A stretch of DNA of 64,000 nt from Actinomycetota bacterium (GTDB lineage Bacteria > Actinomycetota > Actinomycetes > Streptosporangiales > Streptosporangiaceae): contig DAHVDE010000050.1 of NCBI GenBank assembly GCA_027313705.1, positions 27,916-91,915 of the forward strand, written 5' to 3'. This document shows positions 16,951-26,167 of the stretch, piece by piece. Under the pieces are notes generated by a model. That model was not told where the DNA came from and did not search any database. It saw only the letters and a list, made by a program, of their open reading frames with translations. The position numbers and the translations under genes are program-made. Numbering within the stretch: position 1 is the first letter of the stretch; the number at the start of each line of letters is the position of its first letter.

Positions 16951-17282
16951 GGAGCCGGGCGGTCCTCGTCCTCGGCGGACCGCCAGCGGAAGAACTGCTG
17001 GAGCGCCCGGAACTGGTTGGAGGCGTAGGACGCGGAGTAGGTGCCGTTGAGCCATGCCATCCACCGCTGGATGTCCTGCCGGGTGACGTCATCCCAGTCG
17101 GTGATCCCGGCCGGGAGCAGGTGCGCGGCGGCGATCCACCTGGCCGCTTCCAGGTAGGTGCGCTGGGTGCGGGGGGACTTGTGCTCGGCGCTGAGGTGGA
17201 GGGCGAAGCTGTCGATGAACGGTTGCAGCGGCCCGGCGTCCAGGCCGGTGCGGTCGGCTCGCACTCGCGGCTTGGTTGTCAT
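16945..17282 (-). pseudogene. 5' fragment of a tyrosine recombinase, beside tRNA-Thr
   Basis: From ATG 17282 the minus strand encodes an N-terminal core-binding (SAM-like) domain: LQPFIDSFALHLSAEHKSPR then TQRTYLEAARWIAAAH and FRALQQFFRWRSAEDE. The catalytic domain (Arg, HxxR, Tyr) is absent, because at ~16945 the sequence passes into the permease fragment. It lies on the element side of the tRNA-Thr 3' end, the normal position of an integrase of a tRNA-targeting element. Arg codons are almost all CGC/CGG/CGA, unlike the core genes. Frame reading continues to 16824 but is meaningless beyond the junction. Confidence 0.8.
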
Positions 17283-17374
17283 ATAGGCGGCCTGCCAGGA
17301 TGCGTCATGCTTGGGTTCTGACGGTCGTCAGGGTACGCCATCTGCTGGGTTTGCGCAGCTAGACTGGGGTACGG

Positions 17375-17447
17375 AGCCGGTGAGCGGGATCGAACCGCTG
17401 GCCTGCCGCTTACAAGGCGGCTGCTCTGCCATCTGAGCTACACCGGC
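17375..17447 (-). tRNA. tRNA-Thr (anticodon TGT)
   Basis: The minus strand folds as a complete cloverleaf: acceptor GCCGGTG/CACCGGC, D arm GCTC/GAGC, anticodon stem GCCGC/GCGGC with loop CTTGTAA (anticodon TGT), T arm AGCGG-TTCGATC-CCGCT and discriminator T. CCA is not encoded. The 3' end faces the truncated integrase, consistent with past use as an attachment site; the tRNA itself is intact. Confidence 0.97.
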
Positions 17448-17575
17448 GTGGGACGACGGCCATCGTAGCCGAAAGCTAACTGAGGTGCGCATGCTTAAGC
17501 TGGAGTAAAAGCGTCATATTTGACGCCTGAACTCCGGATAGTCCTGCGCTCGCGCCCGACGGGGAGCCTTGCGCA

Positions 17576-17613
17576 GGGGCAAGGGGCAGGGGGCTGGAGC
17601 TGGGGTTCGGGGG
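17576..17613 (+). other. G-quadruplex-capable G-run cluster
   Basis: Five runs of four or five G at 17576-17579, 17583-17586, 17589-17593, 17602-17605 and 17609-17613, separated by 3, 2, 8 and 3 bases. It lies in the 203-bp gap between tRNA-Thr and the DUF2993 gene (3' of that gene). It fits the classical intramolecular G4 pattern; whether it forms in vivo is unknown. No other feature is seen in this gap. Confidence 0.6.
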
Positions 17614-17650
17614 TGGAGCCTGCCGAGATCCGGTGCCGCAATACCGGGGG

Positions 17651-18442
17651 CTAGCTACCGAAGGTTAGGGACCTGGCGAAGACGTGGGCGGTGATGCCGT
17701 TGGATGAGGAGTTCAGGCCGCCAGTCAGCTGCAGGCCGACCGGGAGCGAAGGCAGCGGGAGCGAGATGTTCTCGGCGGCACCGAGCAGGCCGGAGGCCAG
17801 GCCGCTGCTGCTGACCAGGTGCAAGATGATCTTGTTAGCGCCGCCGTTTTCCACCTTCCAGGTCGCGGACTCAAAGACCAGGCCGCCAGCCAGGTTGAGG
17901 CTGCCCTTGATCTCGTTGTTGCCGATCGCGGTGATCTTCAGTGCCTGCTTGCCGCCGCCAAGGAAGGAGGTCAGCGGGCCGGCGTCTGACAAGGCGTTCC
18001 CGATGGCGCCCAGGCTGATCCAGATGGTGCCGTTCAGCGGGCCTGCGGTACCGCCGTTGAAGCTGGAGTTCAGGTGCACGTTGGAGGCGACGACGCTGAG
18101 CTTGGAGATCGTGATCGGGCCTTCAGGTATGTTGCCTGAGCTAATCGTGATCTGCTGGAAGTGCCTGGTGGCGACCTGGGTGAGGAACGGGAAGCCCGCG
18201 ATCACTACGCTCGGCTTCTTCGGGAAACCCTGCTTCTGAATCTGGATCGCGGCCTCGTTCTCCGCGAAGGCCTTAGCGGCGAAGTCTAGCCCGACCAGCA
18301 AGGCGACCAGGACCACCAAAGTCGTGATGATCCTGCGGCCTGCCCGCCGCTTCTTGCGCGGCTGGTAGTCCTGATACATGGTCGGGGCCGGGTTCTGGTA
18401 ATTGCCTGGGTAGTTGCCTTGGTTCCCGTAGTTGCCGTACAA
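17651..18442 (-). CDS. DUF2993 (LmeA-like) membrane-anchored lipid-binding-type protein
   Basis: 263 aa. An Asn/Tyr/Gly-rich cytoplasmic N-terminus (MYGNYGNQGNYPGNYQN) is followed by a basic stretch (RKKRRAGRR), one membrane anchor (IITTLVVLVALLVGLDFAA) and the DUF2993 domain (KPSVVIAGFPFLTQVATRHF, then VASNVHL). In mycobacteria the DUF2993 protein LmeA acts in the periplasm in lipomannan maturation and binds phospholipids; a related envelope role is inferred. It is downstream of, and probably cotranscribed with, the kinase gene ending at 18479. Confidence 0.8.
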   Translation of the reverse strand: MYGNYGNQGNYPGNYQNPAPTMYQDYQPRKKRRAGRRIITTLVVLVALLVGLDFAAKAFAENEAAIQIQKQGFPKKPSVVIAGFPFLTQVATRHFQQITISSGNIPEGPITISKLSVVASNVHLNSSFNGGTAGPLNGTIWISLGAIGNALSDAGPLTSFLGGGKQALKITAIGNNEIKGSLNLAGGLVFESATWKVENGGANKIILHLVSSSGLASGLLGAAENISLPLPSLPVGLQLTGGLNSSSNGITAHVFARSLTFGS

Positions 18443-18478
18443 CGCTTGTCACCTCTCCGGGCTAGGCCGGCCTCCCGC

Positions 18479-20848
18479 TCAGGGCAGCTTGCTTACGTCA
18501 ACTATCTGTACCTGACCAGAGCCGTTGTCTGTGACAAGCAGGTAGCGACCGCCAGGCACGCTCCCGAACTCGCGAGGCAGCGCTCCGGTCGGCAGGTAGC
18601 CGAGCAACGAGGATTTCCCCGCGAGTGCGTTGGCCACGTTGAGCACCGCCAGGTTGTGCGCGGTTGAGGAGGTGTTATTTACGTCAGTATCAGCGACCAC
18701 CATCCTGCTCCCGCCATCGACGAACGTCAAACCTATGGGCGTCTGGCCTACTTGCACCCGCGCCATCAGCGAATGGCTCGGGTTACTTCGCAACAGCGAA
18801 GCAGAAAAGGCGAGAACGGAATTGCTGCCGCGGGCGGTGATCCAGACTAGCTTTCCGTCGGCGGACGGTGCGACTCTCGACGGCTGGCAGCCCGCGTCCA
18901 CGCGAGCCACTACGGACGTCGCCGGGTCCTGCTCGGCCTTGACGACCTTGACCACGGCCAGCTGTCCCTGTCCGGTGCCTGCGGGGTCATTCGGCGCGTT
19001 GCTGGCGATATAGAGCCAGTGGCCGTCAGGAGACAGGGCGAGACCGAGCGGGTGCGCGCCGGTGGGGATAGCACCGAGATAGTCGGACGGGCCAAAAGAG
19101 TTGGTGGCCAGCGCCTTGCGGAGGTTGAAGACCGCCACCTCGTCACGGGTCTTGATGCTCACGAAGACGTACTTGTCCTGCTTGGAGACGACCACGCTCA
19201 CCGCTTGCCCGTTACCTGCCAGCCCTGGCACCGTCAAGGTGCCGACATTGGCACTCGACGCACCAGCCTCGGCGCGGGCCACGCTCTGCACTATGACGCC
19301 GTTGCCCGCGGCGATGACGATGTACTTGCCGTCATGGGTCATCGCCGCGCCTGCGGCACCGCCGCCTGCCCCGCCGATGGCGTAGGAAAACTTGTGCGCC
19401 AGGTTCAGCCCCGGGCCGACCGAAAAGACCTGCAGAGTCGAGGCGGTTGCCACGAACGCGAAATGGCCGGTCGCAAGCACGCCGAACGGATTTTGTCCAG
19501 GGGACGTGGGCACCAGTTTGCTTGGCACAGTCAGCGTGCTCGCGGTGGCCGTCGCCGAGGTGCAGCCCGGCACCGTGAGCGTGCGCGAGTTTGCGCCGGT
19601 CGCAGACCGGTAATGGAGCGCAAAGTACCCGCCGCTGCCGATGATCAGAATTGCCGCGATGACCGCCGCGATCCCCCCTGGCCCGCGCCACCAGGGGCGC
19701 CGCGCCTGCCTGGCGCCATCGCCCTGGCCGGTCGGTCCGCTGTCCGAACGCCCATCGGCAAAGTCGGGCGAGGTGCTCCCGCCACCTGGACCGCCGCGCG
19801 CCAGTTGCGTCGGCGCGCGGCGCGGGCTGGCTGCCTCCGTGCCCTGCCGCGATGTCTGGTCAGGTGAACCCGCGTTCTGGCCATACGCGGGGGTCCAGGG
19901 ATCGGTACCACCACTTGGCCCTATTACCTGAGTCGCCGGGTGCGGGCCTGGTACCGGCCCGTGCCCCGAGTCATAGGGCCTGATGCCGAAAGCCTCGCGG
20001 AGCGCGTCGGCGAACTCGGTGCAACTCGGGTAGCGCGCGGCCGGGGCCTTGGCCAGTGCCCTGGCGAACACGGTGTCCACGGCAGCCGGTATGCCAGCCC
20101 GCCGACCGGAGATCGCGGGCGGCGGCTCGGAGAGCTGGGCGTACATGATGGCCATCGCGTCATCACGCTGGAACGGCGGCTGCCCGGTGATCAGCTCGAA
20201 CGCGGCGCAGGCCAGCGCGTACTCATCGGCGCGGCCATCGACCGGCTTGCCTTCGATCTGCTCAGGTGCGATGTAGTCGAGCGTGCCGAGGAATGTGCCC
20301 GTGCCGGTCAGCCCCGTGACCTGCAGTGAGCCTTTGCTCAGGCCGAAGTCGGAGAGGTAGACGTGATCTCGCCCGGCTCGCGGCCTGGCGTCGAGCAGCA
20401 TGTTGGCCGGTTTGACGTCCCTGTGCACCAGGCCGCGCCCGTGCGCGGCGTCAAGCGCCGATGCCACCTGGGAAATGATCTCCACGGCCCGGCCAGCGGG
20501 CAGCGGGCCGAGCTCCCGCGTCATGGAACGGACATCGCCGCCGCGCACGAAGCGCATCGCGATAAACAGGACACCAGCCGACTCGCCCGCCTCGAAGACC
20601 GGGATGATGTGCGGGTCGTCGACCGCGGCCGCGGCGCGGGACTCGCGGATGAACCGCTGTCTGAACGCCTCGTCGGCGGCGAGGGCAGGCGCGAGAATCT
20701 TCAATGCGACCGTGCGGTCAAGCCGCTCATCGTGGGCGCGGAAGACGACGGCCATGCCGCCCTGGCCGATCTGCTCTTCGAGCAGGTAGCCAGCGATCCT
20801 CGAGCCCGGCCCGATGCCACCTGGCATCGCCGGGCTGTGCTGCGTCAC
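18479..20848 (-). CDS. Transmembrane Ser/Thr protein kinase with C-terminal YVTN-type beta-propeller
   Basis: 789 aa. Start GTG 20848 has GGAGG 6 bases upstream. Kinase domain at residues ~17-280: GQGGMAVVFRA (P-loop), VALKIL (Lys), LVHRDVKPANMLLD (catalytic loop), SDFGLSK (DFG) and YIAPEQIEG. A Pro/Gly/Thr linker follows, then a membrane helix (IAAVIAAILIIGSGGYFAL) and an extracytoplasmic domain of repeats such as SPDGHWLYIAS and SADGKLVWITA, typical of YVTN/lactonase-like seven-bladed propellers. Kinase and sensor are therefore on opposite sides of the membrane. Paralogue of the next gene. Confidence 0.9.
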   Translation of the reverse strand: MTQHSPAMPGGIGPGSRIAGYLLEEQIGQGGMAVVFRAHDERLDRTVALKILAPALAADEAFRQRFIRESRAAAAVDDPHIIPVFEAGESAGVLFIAMRFVRGGDVRSMTRELGPLPAGRAVEIISQVASALDAAHGRGLVHRDVKPANMLLDARPRAGRDHVYLSDFGLSKGSLQVTGLTGTGTFLGTLDYIAPEQIEGKPVDGRADEYALACAAFELITGQPPFQRDDAMAIMYAQLSEPPPAISGRRAGIPAAVDTVFARALAKAPAARYPSCTEFADALREAFGIRPYDSGHGPVPGPHPATQVIGPSGGTDPWTPAYGQNAGSPDQTSRQGTEAASPRRAPTQLARGGPGGGSTSPDFADGRSDSGPTGQGDGARQARRPWWRGPGGIAAVIAAILIIGSGGYFALHYRSATGANSRTLTVPGCTSATATASTLTVPSKLVPTSPGQNPFGVLATGHFAFVATASTLQVFSVGPGLNLAHKFSYAIGGAGGGAAGAAMTHDGKYIVIAAGNGVIVQSVARAEAGASSANVGTLTVPGLAGNGQAVSVVVSKQDKYVFVSIKTRDEVAVFNLRKALATNSFGPSDYLGAIPTGAHPLGLALSPDGHWLYIASNAPNDPAGTGQGQLAVVKVVKAEQDPATSVVARVDAGCQPSRVAPSADGKLVWITARGSNSVLAFSASLLRSNPSHSLMARVQVGQTPIGLTFVDGGSRMVVADTDVNNTSSTAHNLAVLNVANALAGKSSLLGYLPTGALPREFGSVPGGRYLLVTDNGSGQVQIVDVSKLP

Positions 20849-20959
20849 TCGCGCCTCCAAGGCGGTTACCGACCTGGCCCGAGGAAAAAGGGCCAGCGGG
20901 AATTCGATTTCTACACCCTAGCCGCCCGCAGTTGCCGGCCTATCCGCTCATGATCTGGT

Positions 20960-23395
20960 TCAGCCAAGATGCCACAGATAGGCATCGCCGTTCGTGTCTC
21001 CGGTCACCACGTAAGCACCACTCGGGCTGAAGGCCAGGGCGCCCACGCCCTGGCTGCCTGGACTCGGGTCGGCAAGCTCTCCGGTCAGCGACGCGCTCGG
21101 GCTGGTCTCGTTCACCTTGTACAGATAGGCGTGCCCGTTGTTGTCGGCCAGCGCGAGCAGCCCTGAACCACTGAACGACGCCGCCCAGATCGGCTGGCCG
21201 GCCGCTGGGACGCTGATCGGATTGTTCGTGCCTTTCGCGATGTTCCTGAGCTCGGCGCTGCCGTTCATGCTGCCTGCCGCAAGCACCCGCCCGTTCTCGC
21301 TGAACGCCAGCGCGGTGACCGCTGAGCAGGTGGCCGCGCCACATCCGTCGGAGAGGGAGAAGCTAGCTGTCTCCTGGCCGGTCGCCAGATCCCACAGATA
21401 GACGCTGCCGCTGTAGTCACCGGTCGCCAGCGTGTCACCACCGCCGAAGGTCGCCGACCAGACCCCGGCGCCACCCGGGTCAAATATCTTGTACTTCAGC
21501 GATACCCTTCTTCCGCCTTCGGTGACGCTCCATAGGTTCGCGTAGCCGTTTCCGTCGCTGGTCACGAGCATGCTGCCGGTCGAGTTAAAGGCGATCGAGT
21601 CGACTTCCTTGCCCGCTGAGCTGCCTGGGTCCTCGACGCTCGCGAGTTTCTGCCCGGTGCTGACGCTCCACAGGTCGGTAGATCCGTTCGAGTATCCGGT
21701 AGCGACGATGGCGCCATCAGGGCTGATCGCCGTCGAAAACGCCTGAGTGGGCCCGGAGAGCGGCTGACCAGCCTGGCTGCCTGCGGCGGCGTTCCATACA
21801 TAGGTGGCGCCGTTCTTGTCGCTGGTCGCGAACCTGGTGCCGGCCGAATTCCAGCTCACTGCGTCGATACTGCCCGCAGACTGCGGGCTGAGCGTGTGGT
21901 CAAGCTGGTAACCGTCTTGCCCGACGGAGCCGCCGCCGGCTCCCGAATTGCCGGTGGAACCCGAATTGCCGGAAGACCCGGAGTTGCCTGATGAGCCGGA
22001 ACTGCCAGCCGAAGGGCTGCCGTTACCTGACTGCTTAGAGCCTGACGGCTTAGACCCTGTCGGCTTAGACCCTGTCGAACCTGTGTGCTGCGCCGCGAGG
22101 TTCGACGGCGACCTCAGGTAGATGGCACCAGCGACCAGGCCGGCGGCGAGCAGCAGGCTCAGCGCGACGATCAGTACCGCGCCGGTGCGCGGACGCCGCT
22201 CTGGCGCTGGCTGCGGGTAGGAGACAGGCGGGTACCCCTGCTGCTGGTAACCGATCGGGTTCTGCAAATAACCAGCCAGCGGCGGCCCGTAGCCAGGCTG
22301 GCCGTATCCTGCCTGGTGGCCATACCCGGCGGGCGGCTGCCCGGGCACCTGCTGAGGCAGCCGCGGGGTAGCGGCCTGGGTACCTGGCATCGAGTGCCCG
22401 GCTGGCGGGCTAAGCGGCTGATGAGCGACTAGCTGCGTAGCCGGATGGGGCGCCATCGGCTGACGGTCTTGCGGGCCGGTGGTACCGCCAAGCCCGAGCG
22501 CGGCACGCAGGTCCGAGGCGAACTCCCGGCAGGTCAGATACCTGTCCGCTGGCTTCTTCGCCAGTGCCCTGGCGAAGACCGCGTTCGCGGCCGAAGGCAG
22601 GTCGGGCCTCTTGTCGGTCAGCGCCGGGGGCGGCTCTGACACGTGCGCATAGAGCGCCGCCATGACCTCGGGCCGGTGGAACGGGGCCGCGCCGGTCAGC
22701 AACTGGAAGGCGGCGCAGGCCAGCGAGTACTGATCGGAACGGCCATCGACGGCCTTGCCCTCGATCTGCTCGGGTGCACTGTAATCCACGGTCCCGAGAA
22801 ACGTGCCGGTGTCGGTGAGGCCGGTGTTCTGAAGTGACCACTTGCTGAGCCCGAAGTCTGACAGGTACACGTGATCTTGCCGGTCCCTGGCCTCGTCGCC
22901 GGGATCGACCAGCATGTTGCCCGGCTTGACATCGCGGTGTACCAGGCCGCGGGCGTGGGCCGCGTCAAGCGCCGAGGCAACTTGCGCGGTGATGTCGACC
23001 GCCCGCCTTACCGGCAGCCTGCCGGAGGAATCCGCCAGTGCCAGCACGTCGCCACCTGGCACGAACCGCATGGCGATGAAGAGTGCCGCTTCGGCCTCGC
23101 CGGCTTCGAAGACCGGGATGATGTGCGGATCATCGACCGCGGCCGCTGCCCGCGACTCCCTGATGAACCGCTGCCTGAAGCCCTCGTCAGCAGCTAATGA
23201 CGGCTCGAGGATCTTGAGCGCCACCGTGCGGTCAAGCCGCTCGTCGTCTGCGCGGAATACGACGGCCATGCCGCCCTGCCCGATCTTCTCCTTAATCAGG
23301 TAGCTGGCGATCCTGGTGCCCGCCTCAATCCCGGCAGGCTGCACCAGCCGTCGTGACTGCCCCGACGGCGAGGGTTCTTTGTCCTGCTCGCTCAT
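20960..23395 (-). CDS. Transmembrane Ser/Thr protein kinase with C-terminal WD40 propeller
   Basis: 811 aa from ATG 23395, preceded by GGGGG. Kinase residues ~25-290: GQGGMAVVFRA, VALKIL, LVHRDVKPGNMLVD, SDFGLSK and YSAPEQIEG, all catalytic residues kept. A Gln/Pro/Tyr-rich linker precedes one membrane helix (AVLIVALSLLLAAGLVAGAI). Then comes a Ser/Gly/Thr/Lys spacer made of GSK and NSGSSG-type repeats, and WD40-like blades (FATSDKNGATYVWNAAAG, ATGDYSGSVYLWDLATG, AYVVTGDTNGDAYLWHLG). The kinase half is nearly identical to that of the upstream paralogue while the propeller is of another type. It is divergent from the FHA-ABC gene. Confidence 0.92.
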   Translation of the reverse strand: MSEQDKEPSPSGQSRRLVQPAGIEAGTRIASYLIKEKIGQGGMAVVFRADDERLDRTVALKILEPSLAADEGFRQRFIRESRAAAAVDDPHIIPVFEAGEAEAALFIAMRFVPGGDVLALADSSGRLPVRRAVDITAQVASALDAAHARGLVHRDVKPGNMLVDPGDEARDRQDHVYLSDFGLSKWSLQNTGLTDTGTFLGTVDYSAPEQIEGKAVDGRSDQYSLACAAFQLLTGAAPFHRPEVMAALYAHVSEPPPALTDKRPDLPSAANAVFARALAKKPADRYLTCREFASDLRAALGLGGTTGPQDRQPMAPHPATQLVAHQPLSPPAGHSMPGTQAATPRLPQQVPGQPPAGYGHQAGYGQPGYGPPLAGYLQNPIGYQQQGYPPVSYPQPAPERRPRTGAVLIVALSLLLAAGLVAGAIYLRSPSNLAAQHTGSTGSKPTGSKPSGSKQSGNGSPSAGSSGSSGNSGSSGNSGSTGNSGAGGGSVGQDGYQLDHTLSPQSAGSIDAVSWNSAGTRFATSDKNGATYVWNAAAGSQAGQPLSGPTQAFSTAISPDGAIVATGYSNGSTDLWSVSTGQKLASVEDPGSSAGKEVDSIAFNSTGSMLVTSDGNGYANLWSVTEGGRRVSLKYKIFDPGGAGVWSATFGGGDTLATGDYSGSVYLWDLATGQETASFSLSDGCGAATCSAVTALAFSENGRVLAAGSMNGSAELRNIAKGTNNPISVPAAGQPIWAASFSGSGLLALADNNGHAYLYKVNETSPSASLTGELADPSPGSQGVGALAFSPSGAYVVTGDTNGDAYLWHLG

Positions 23396-23655
23396 TGATC
23401 CCCCCGGCGCGGAACCGATCTCCTGCATCGATCCATGTAAGTGTGCAAGATACCGGTTGACGGTACTAGTTCAATGATCAATCTAGGGCAAAAATCAGGT
23501 CGCTATCGGTTCGGCAGGACTCTTACCTTAATCGCATCATGAATTGCACCTTTTGTGAGGAAATATACCCGTAGCTCACCCAACTAGGTGCGCGGCGCAG
23601 AAGAACACCAAAAGGCCGATTCATACGGCAGCCGAAACCGTTCTACAGTTGCTCC

Positions 23656-26157
23656 ATGACGCCTCAGTTTGATGACTCCCCTGGTCCGGCGCTGCTGGTG
23701 CGCACCAAGGACGGGGAGCATTCGCTGTCGGCCGGCCGCAGTTACTCTGTGGGCCGCGACCCCCAGTCCGACATCGTCATGAGCGATTCCCGTGTCTCCT
23801 GGCACCATGCCGTCCTGCGAGTCGACGGCGGCGTCTGGCTGTTCGAGGATGCCGGATCGACCAACGGGACGTTTCATGGCAGGGACCGGGTGCAAAAGCT
23901 GGCCATCTCGCCCTCGTGTGACGTAAGCCTCGGTCACCCGGACGGCCCCTCGCTATCGTGCGTCGTGGCCGTTCCCATAGCCCAGCCGCAGCGATACGCG
24001 CAGCCGCAATCTCAGCCGGTCACGCCAGGCGGCGGGGTGCGCAACTTCGGCGGCCCGCCGCCGAACCCGCCCGCGCCAAGGGCGCGAGAGGACCATGACG
24101 GCGGCGGCGGCCGGGGCAACGGTTACGGCGTGCCTGTTTCCGCGCCGCGCTTCAGCGTCGAACGGCAGCCAAGCGCCGTGCTGCAGTTGCCTGCCACGCT
24201 GCTGAAGATCGGCCGCGCTACCGACAACCAGGTGGTCGTCGCCGACCTTTCCGTCTCCAGGTATCACGCCGAGTTGCGCAAGGATCCGCGCGGCGGCTAC
24301 ATGATCGTCGACCTCGGCAGCCATAACGGCACGTTCGTCAACGGCCAGCGGGTCGGCTCCGCGCCGGTCACTGAGCGCGACATCATCGCGATCGGGCCAG
24401 CCACCTTCCGCCTGGTCGGCGAGGAGCTGCAGGAGTTCCTCGACGCCGGCGACATTTCCTACATCGCCAATGACCTGACCGTCACGCTGCCGAACGGCAG
24501 GGTGCTGCTCGACCACGTGACGTTCCCGCTCGGCGAGCGGTGCCTGATGGGAGTAATCGGCCCGAGCGGCGCAGGCAAGTCGACCCTGCTCGGCGCGCTT
24601 ACCGGTATCGCGCCCGCCAATCACGGCACCGTGCTCTATGACAACCGTGACCTTTACGCGAACTACGCCGAGCTTCGCAGCCGGATCGGCCTGGTGCCGC
24701 AAGAGAACATTCTGCACACCCAGCTCAAGGCCAGGCAGGCGCTCAGCTACGCGGCCGAGCTCAGGTTCCCGAGGGACACGAGCAAGGCCGAGCGCATGCA
24801 CAGGATTGATGAGGTGCTCGAGGAACTCGCGCTGACCAGGCACGCAGACACCAAGACCGCGGCCTTGTCAGGCGGTCAGCAAAAGCGGGTAAACGTCGCA
24901 CTCGAACTGCTGGCCAAGCCATCGCTGCTGTTCCTCGACGAGCCCACTTCAGGTCTTGATCCCGGCCTTGACAAGTCGGTCATGGAGCAGATGGCCAAGC
25001 TTGCGCACGATGGGCGAACGGTCATCGTGGTCACTCACTCCGTGGCCAATCTCAACCTCTGCGACCGGCTGCTTGTCATAGTGCCAGGCGGCAAGATCGC
25101 CTTCTTCGGATCACCGCAGGATGGCCTCCGGCATTTCGGCAAGCCGGGCTGGGCCGAGGTGTTCCAGGCATTCGAAGCCGAGCCGGACCGCGACTGGCAG
25201 GCTGAGTTCCGTAACTCGGCGTATTTCCAGCAGTACATCGTGGCCGAGATGCAAGGTGCCGCCCAGGCGCTCCAGCGCGGACCGCGCCAGCTACCCGGGC
25301 CGGCGCCCAAGACTTCCAACCAGCTTGCGCAGATGTCGACGCTGGTCAGGCGATACATGGCGGTGCTCTCCTCGGACCGAGGCTTCCTTGTGCTGCTCGT
25401 CGGTGTAATTGTCGGTCTCGGCGCTATGGTCAGGCTGTTCCCGTTCAAGGGCGGCTTCACCGCGCCTGACGCGGCCGCCAGGCACTTCAACACCGGTCCT
25501 CAGTCGGTCCTGCTGATCTTGATCCTGGGCGCTTGCTTCGCCGGCGCACTGAACTCGATCAGGGAGATTGTCAAGGAAAGACCCATTTACTCGCGAGAAC
25601 GCTCGGCCGGCCTGTCGGCCGGCGCATATCTCGGCTCCAAGCTGATCGTGCTCGGGGTGATCAGCGCGCTCCAGGCCGTACTGCTGGTGATCGTCGGATT
25701 GGCTGGCACGAAATTCCCTGCCAGGGGCGCCTTCCTGCCGATACCGCTGCTTGAGGTCATGATCTCGGTGGCGCTCGTCGGCGTGGTCTCGATGGTGATC
25801 GGCCTGCTCGTTTCCTCCATGGTCAGCACCGCCGAGCGGGCGATGCCGCTGGTTTTCTTGCTGGTCATGGTTCAGGTCGTCACCACAGGCGGGATATTCT
25901 CGGTGCACGGCAAGGCCGTGATCGAGCAGATTGCCTGGTTCACGCCATCACGCTGGGGATTCGCGGCTAACGCGGCAACGGTCAACCTGAACCAGATCGG
26001 CGGTTTCGCGGCCGCGCATAACTCGGATCCGATCTGGAACCACGACGCATCCGCCTGGCTCACCGACGTGATCGCGATGGCGCTGCTGTTCGTGCTCTAC
26101 TCCACGATCACCGCGTGGCGGCTGAGGAAGCTAGGACCGCTCAAGCGCGGCGCCTAG
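23656..26157 (+). CDS. Double-FHA ABC transporter (Rv1747-like exporter)
   Basis: 833 aa in one chain. FHA1 at residues ~25-90 (YSVGRDPQSDIV, WHHAVL, STNGTF), FHA2 at ~175-260 (KIGRATDNQVV, SRYHAEL, SHNGTFVNG), an ABC domain at ~270-500 (GPSGAGKSTLLGAL Walker A, LSGGQQKRVNVAL signature, LLFLDEPTSGLDP Walker B) and a C-terminal six-helix ABC-2 membrane domain. FHA domains bind phosphothreonine. In Mycobacterium tuberculosis the homologue Rv1747 is phosphorylated by the neighbouring kinase PknF. The two divergent kinases here suggest the same logic. The substrate is unknown, possibly an envelope lipid or glycan. Confidence 0.92.
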   Translation: MTPQFDDSPGPALLVRTKDGEHSLSAGRSYSVGRDPQSDIVMSDSRVSWHHAVLRVDGGVWLFEDAGSTNGTFHGRDRVQKLAISPSCDVSLGHPDGPSLSCVVAVPIAQPQRYAQPQSQPVTPGGGVRNFGGPPPNPPAPRAREDHDGGGGRGNGYGVPVSAPRFSVERQPSAVLQLPATLLKIGRATDNQVVVADLSVSRYHAELRKDPRGGYMIVDLGSHNGTFVNGQRVGSAPVTERDIIAIGPATFRLVGEELQEFLDAGDISYIANDLTVTLPNGRVLLDHVTFPLGERCLMGVIGPSGAGKSTLLGALTGIAPANHGTVLYDNRDLYANYAELRSRIGLVPQENILHTQLKARQALSYAAELRFPRDTSKAERMHRIDEVLEELALTRHADTKTAALSGGQQKRVNVALELLAKPSLLFLDEPTSGLDPGLDKSVMEQMAKLAHDGRTVIVVTHSVANLNLCDRLLVIVPGGKIAFFGSPQDGLRHFGKPGWAEVFQAFEAEPDRDWQAEFRNSAYFQQYIVAEMQGAAQALQRGPRQLPGPAPKTSNQLAQMSTLVRRYMAVLSSDRGFLVLLVGVIVGLGAMVRLFPFKGGFTAPDAAARHFNTGPQSVLLILILGACFAGALNSIREIVKERPIYSRERSAGLSAGAYLGSKLIVLGVISALQAVLLVIVGLAGTKFPARGAFLPIPLLEVMISVALVGVVSMVIGLLVSSMVSTAERAMPLVFLLVMVQVVTTGGIFSVHGKAVIEQIAWFTPSRWGFAANAATVNLNQIGGFAAAHNSDPIWNHDASAWLTDVIAMALLFVLYSTITAWRLRKLGPLKRGA

Positions 26158-26167
26158 GCAGGCTGCG

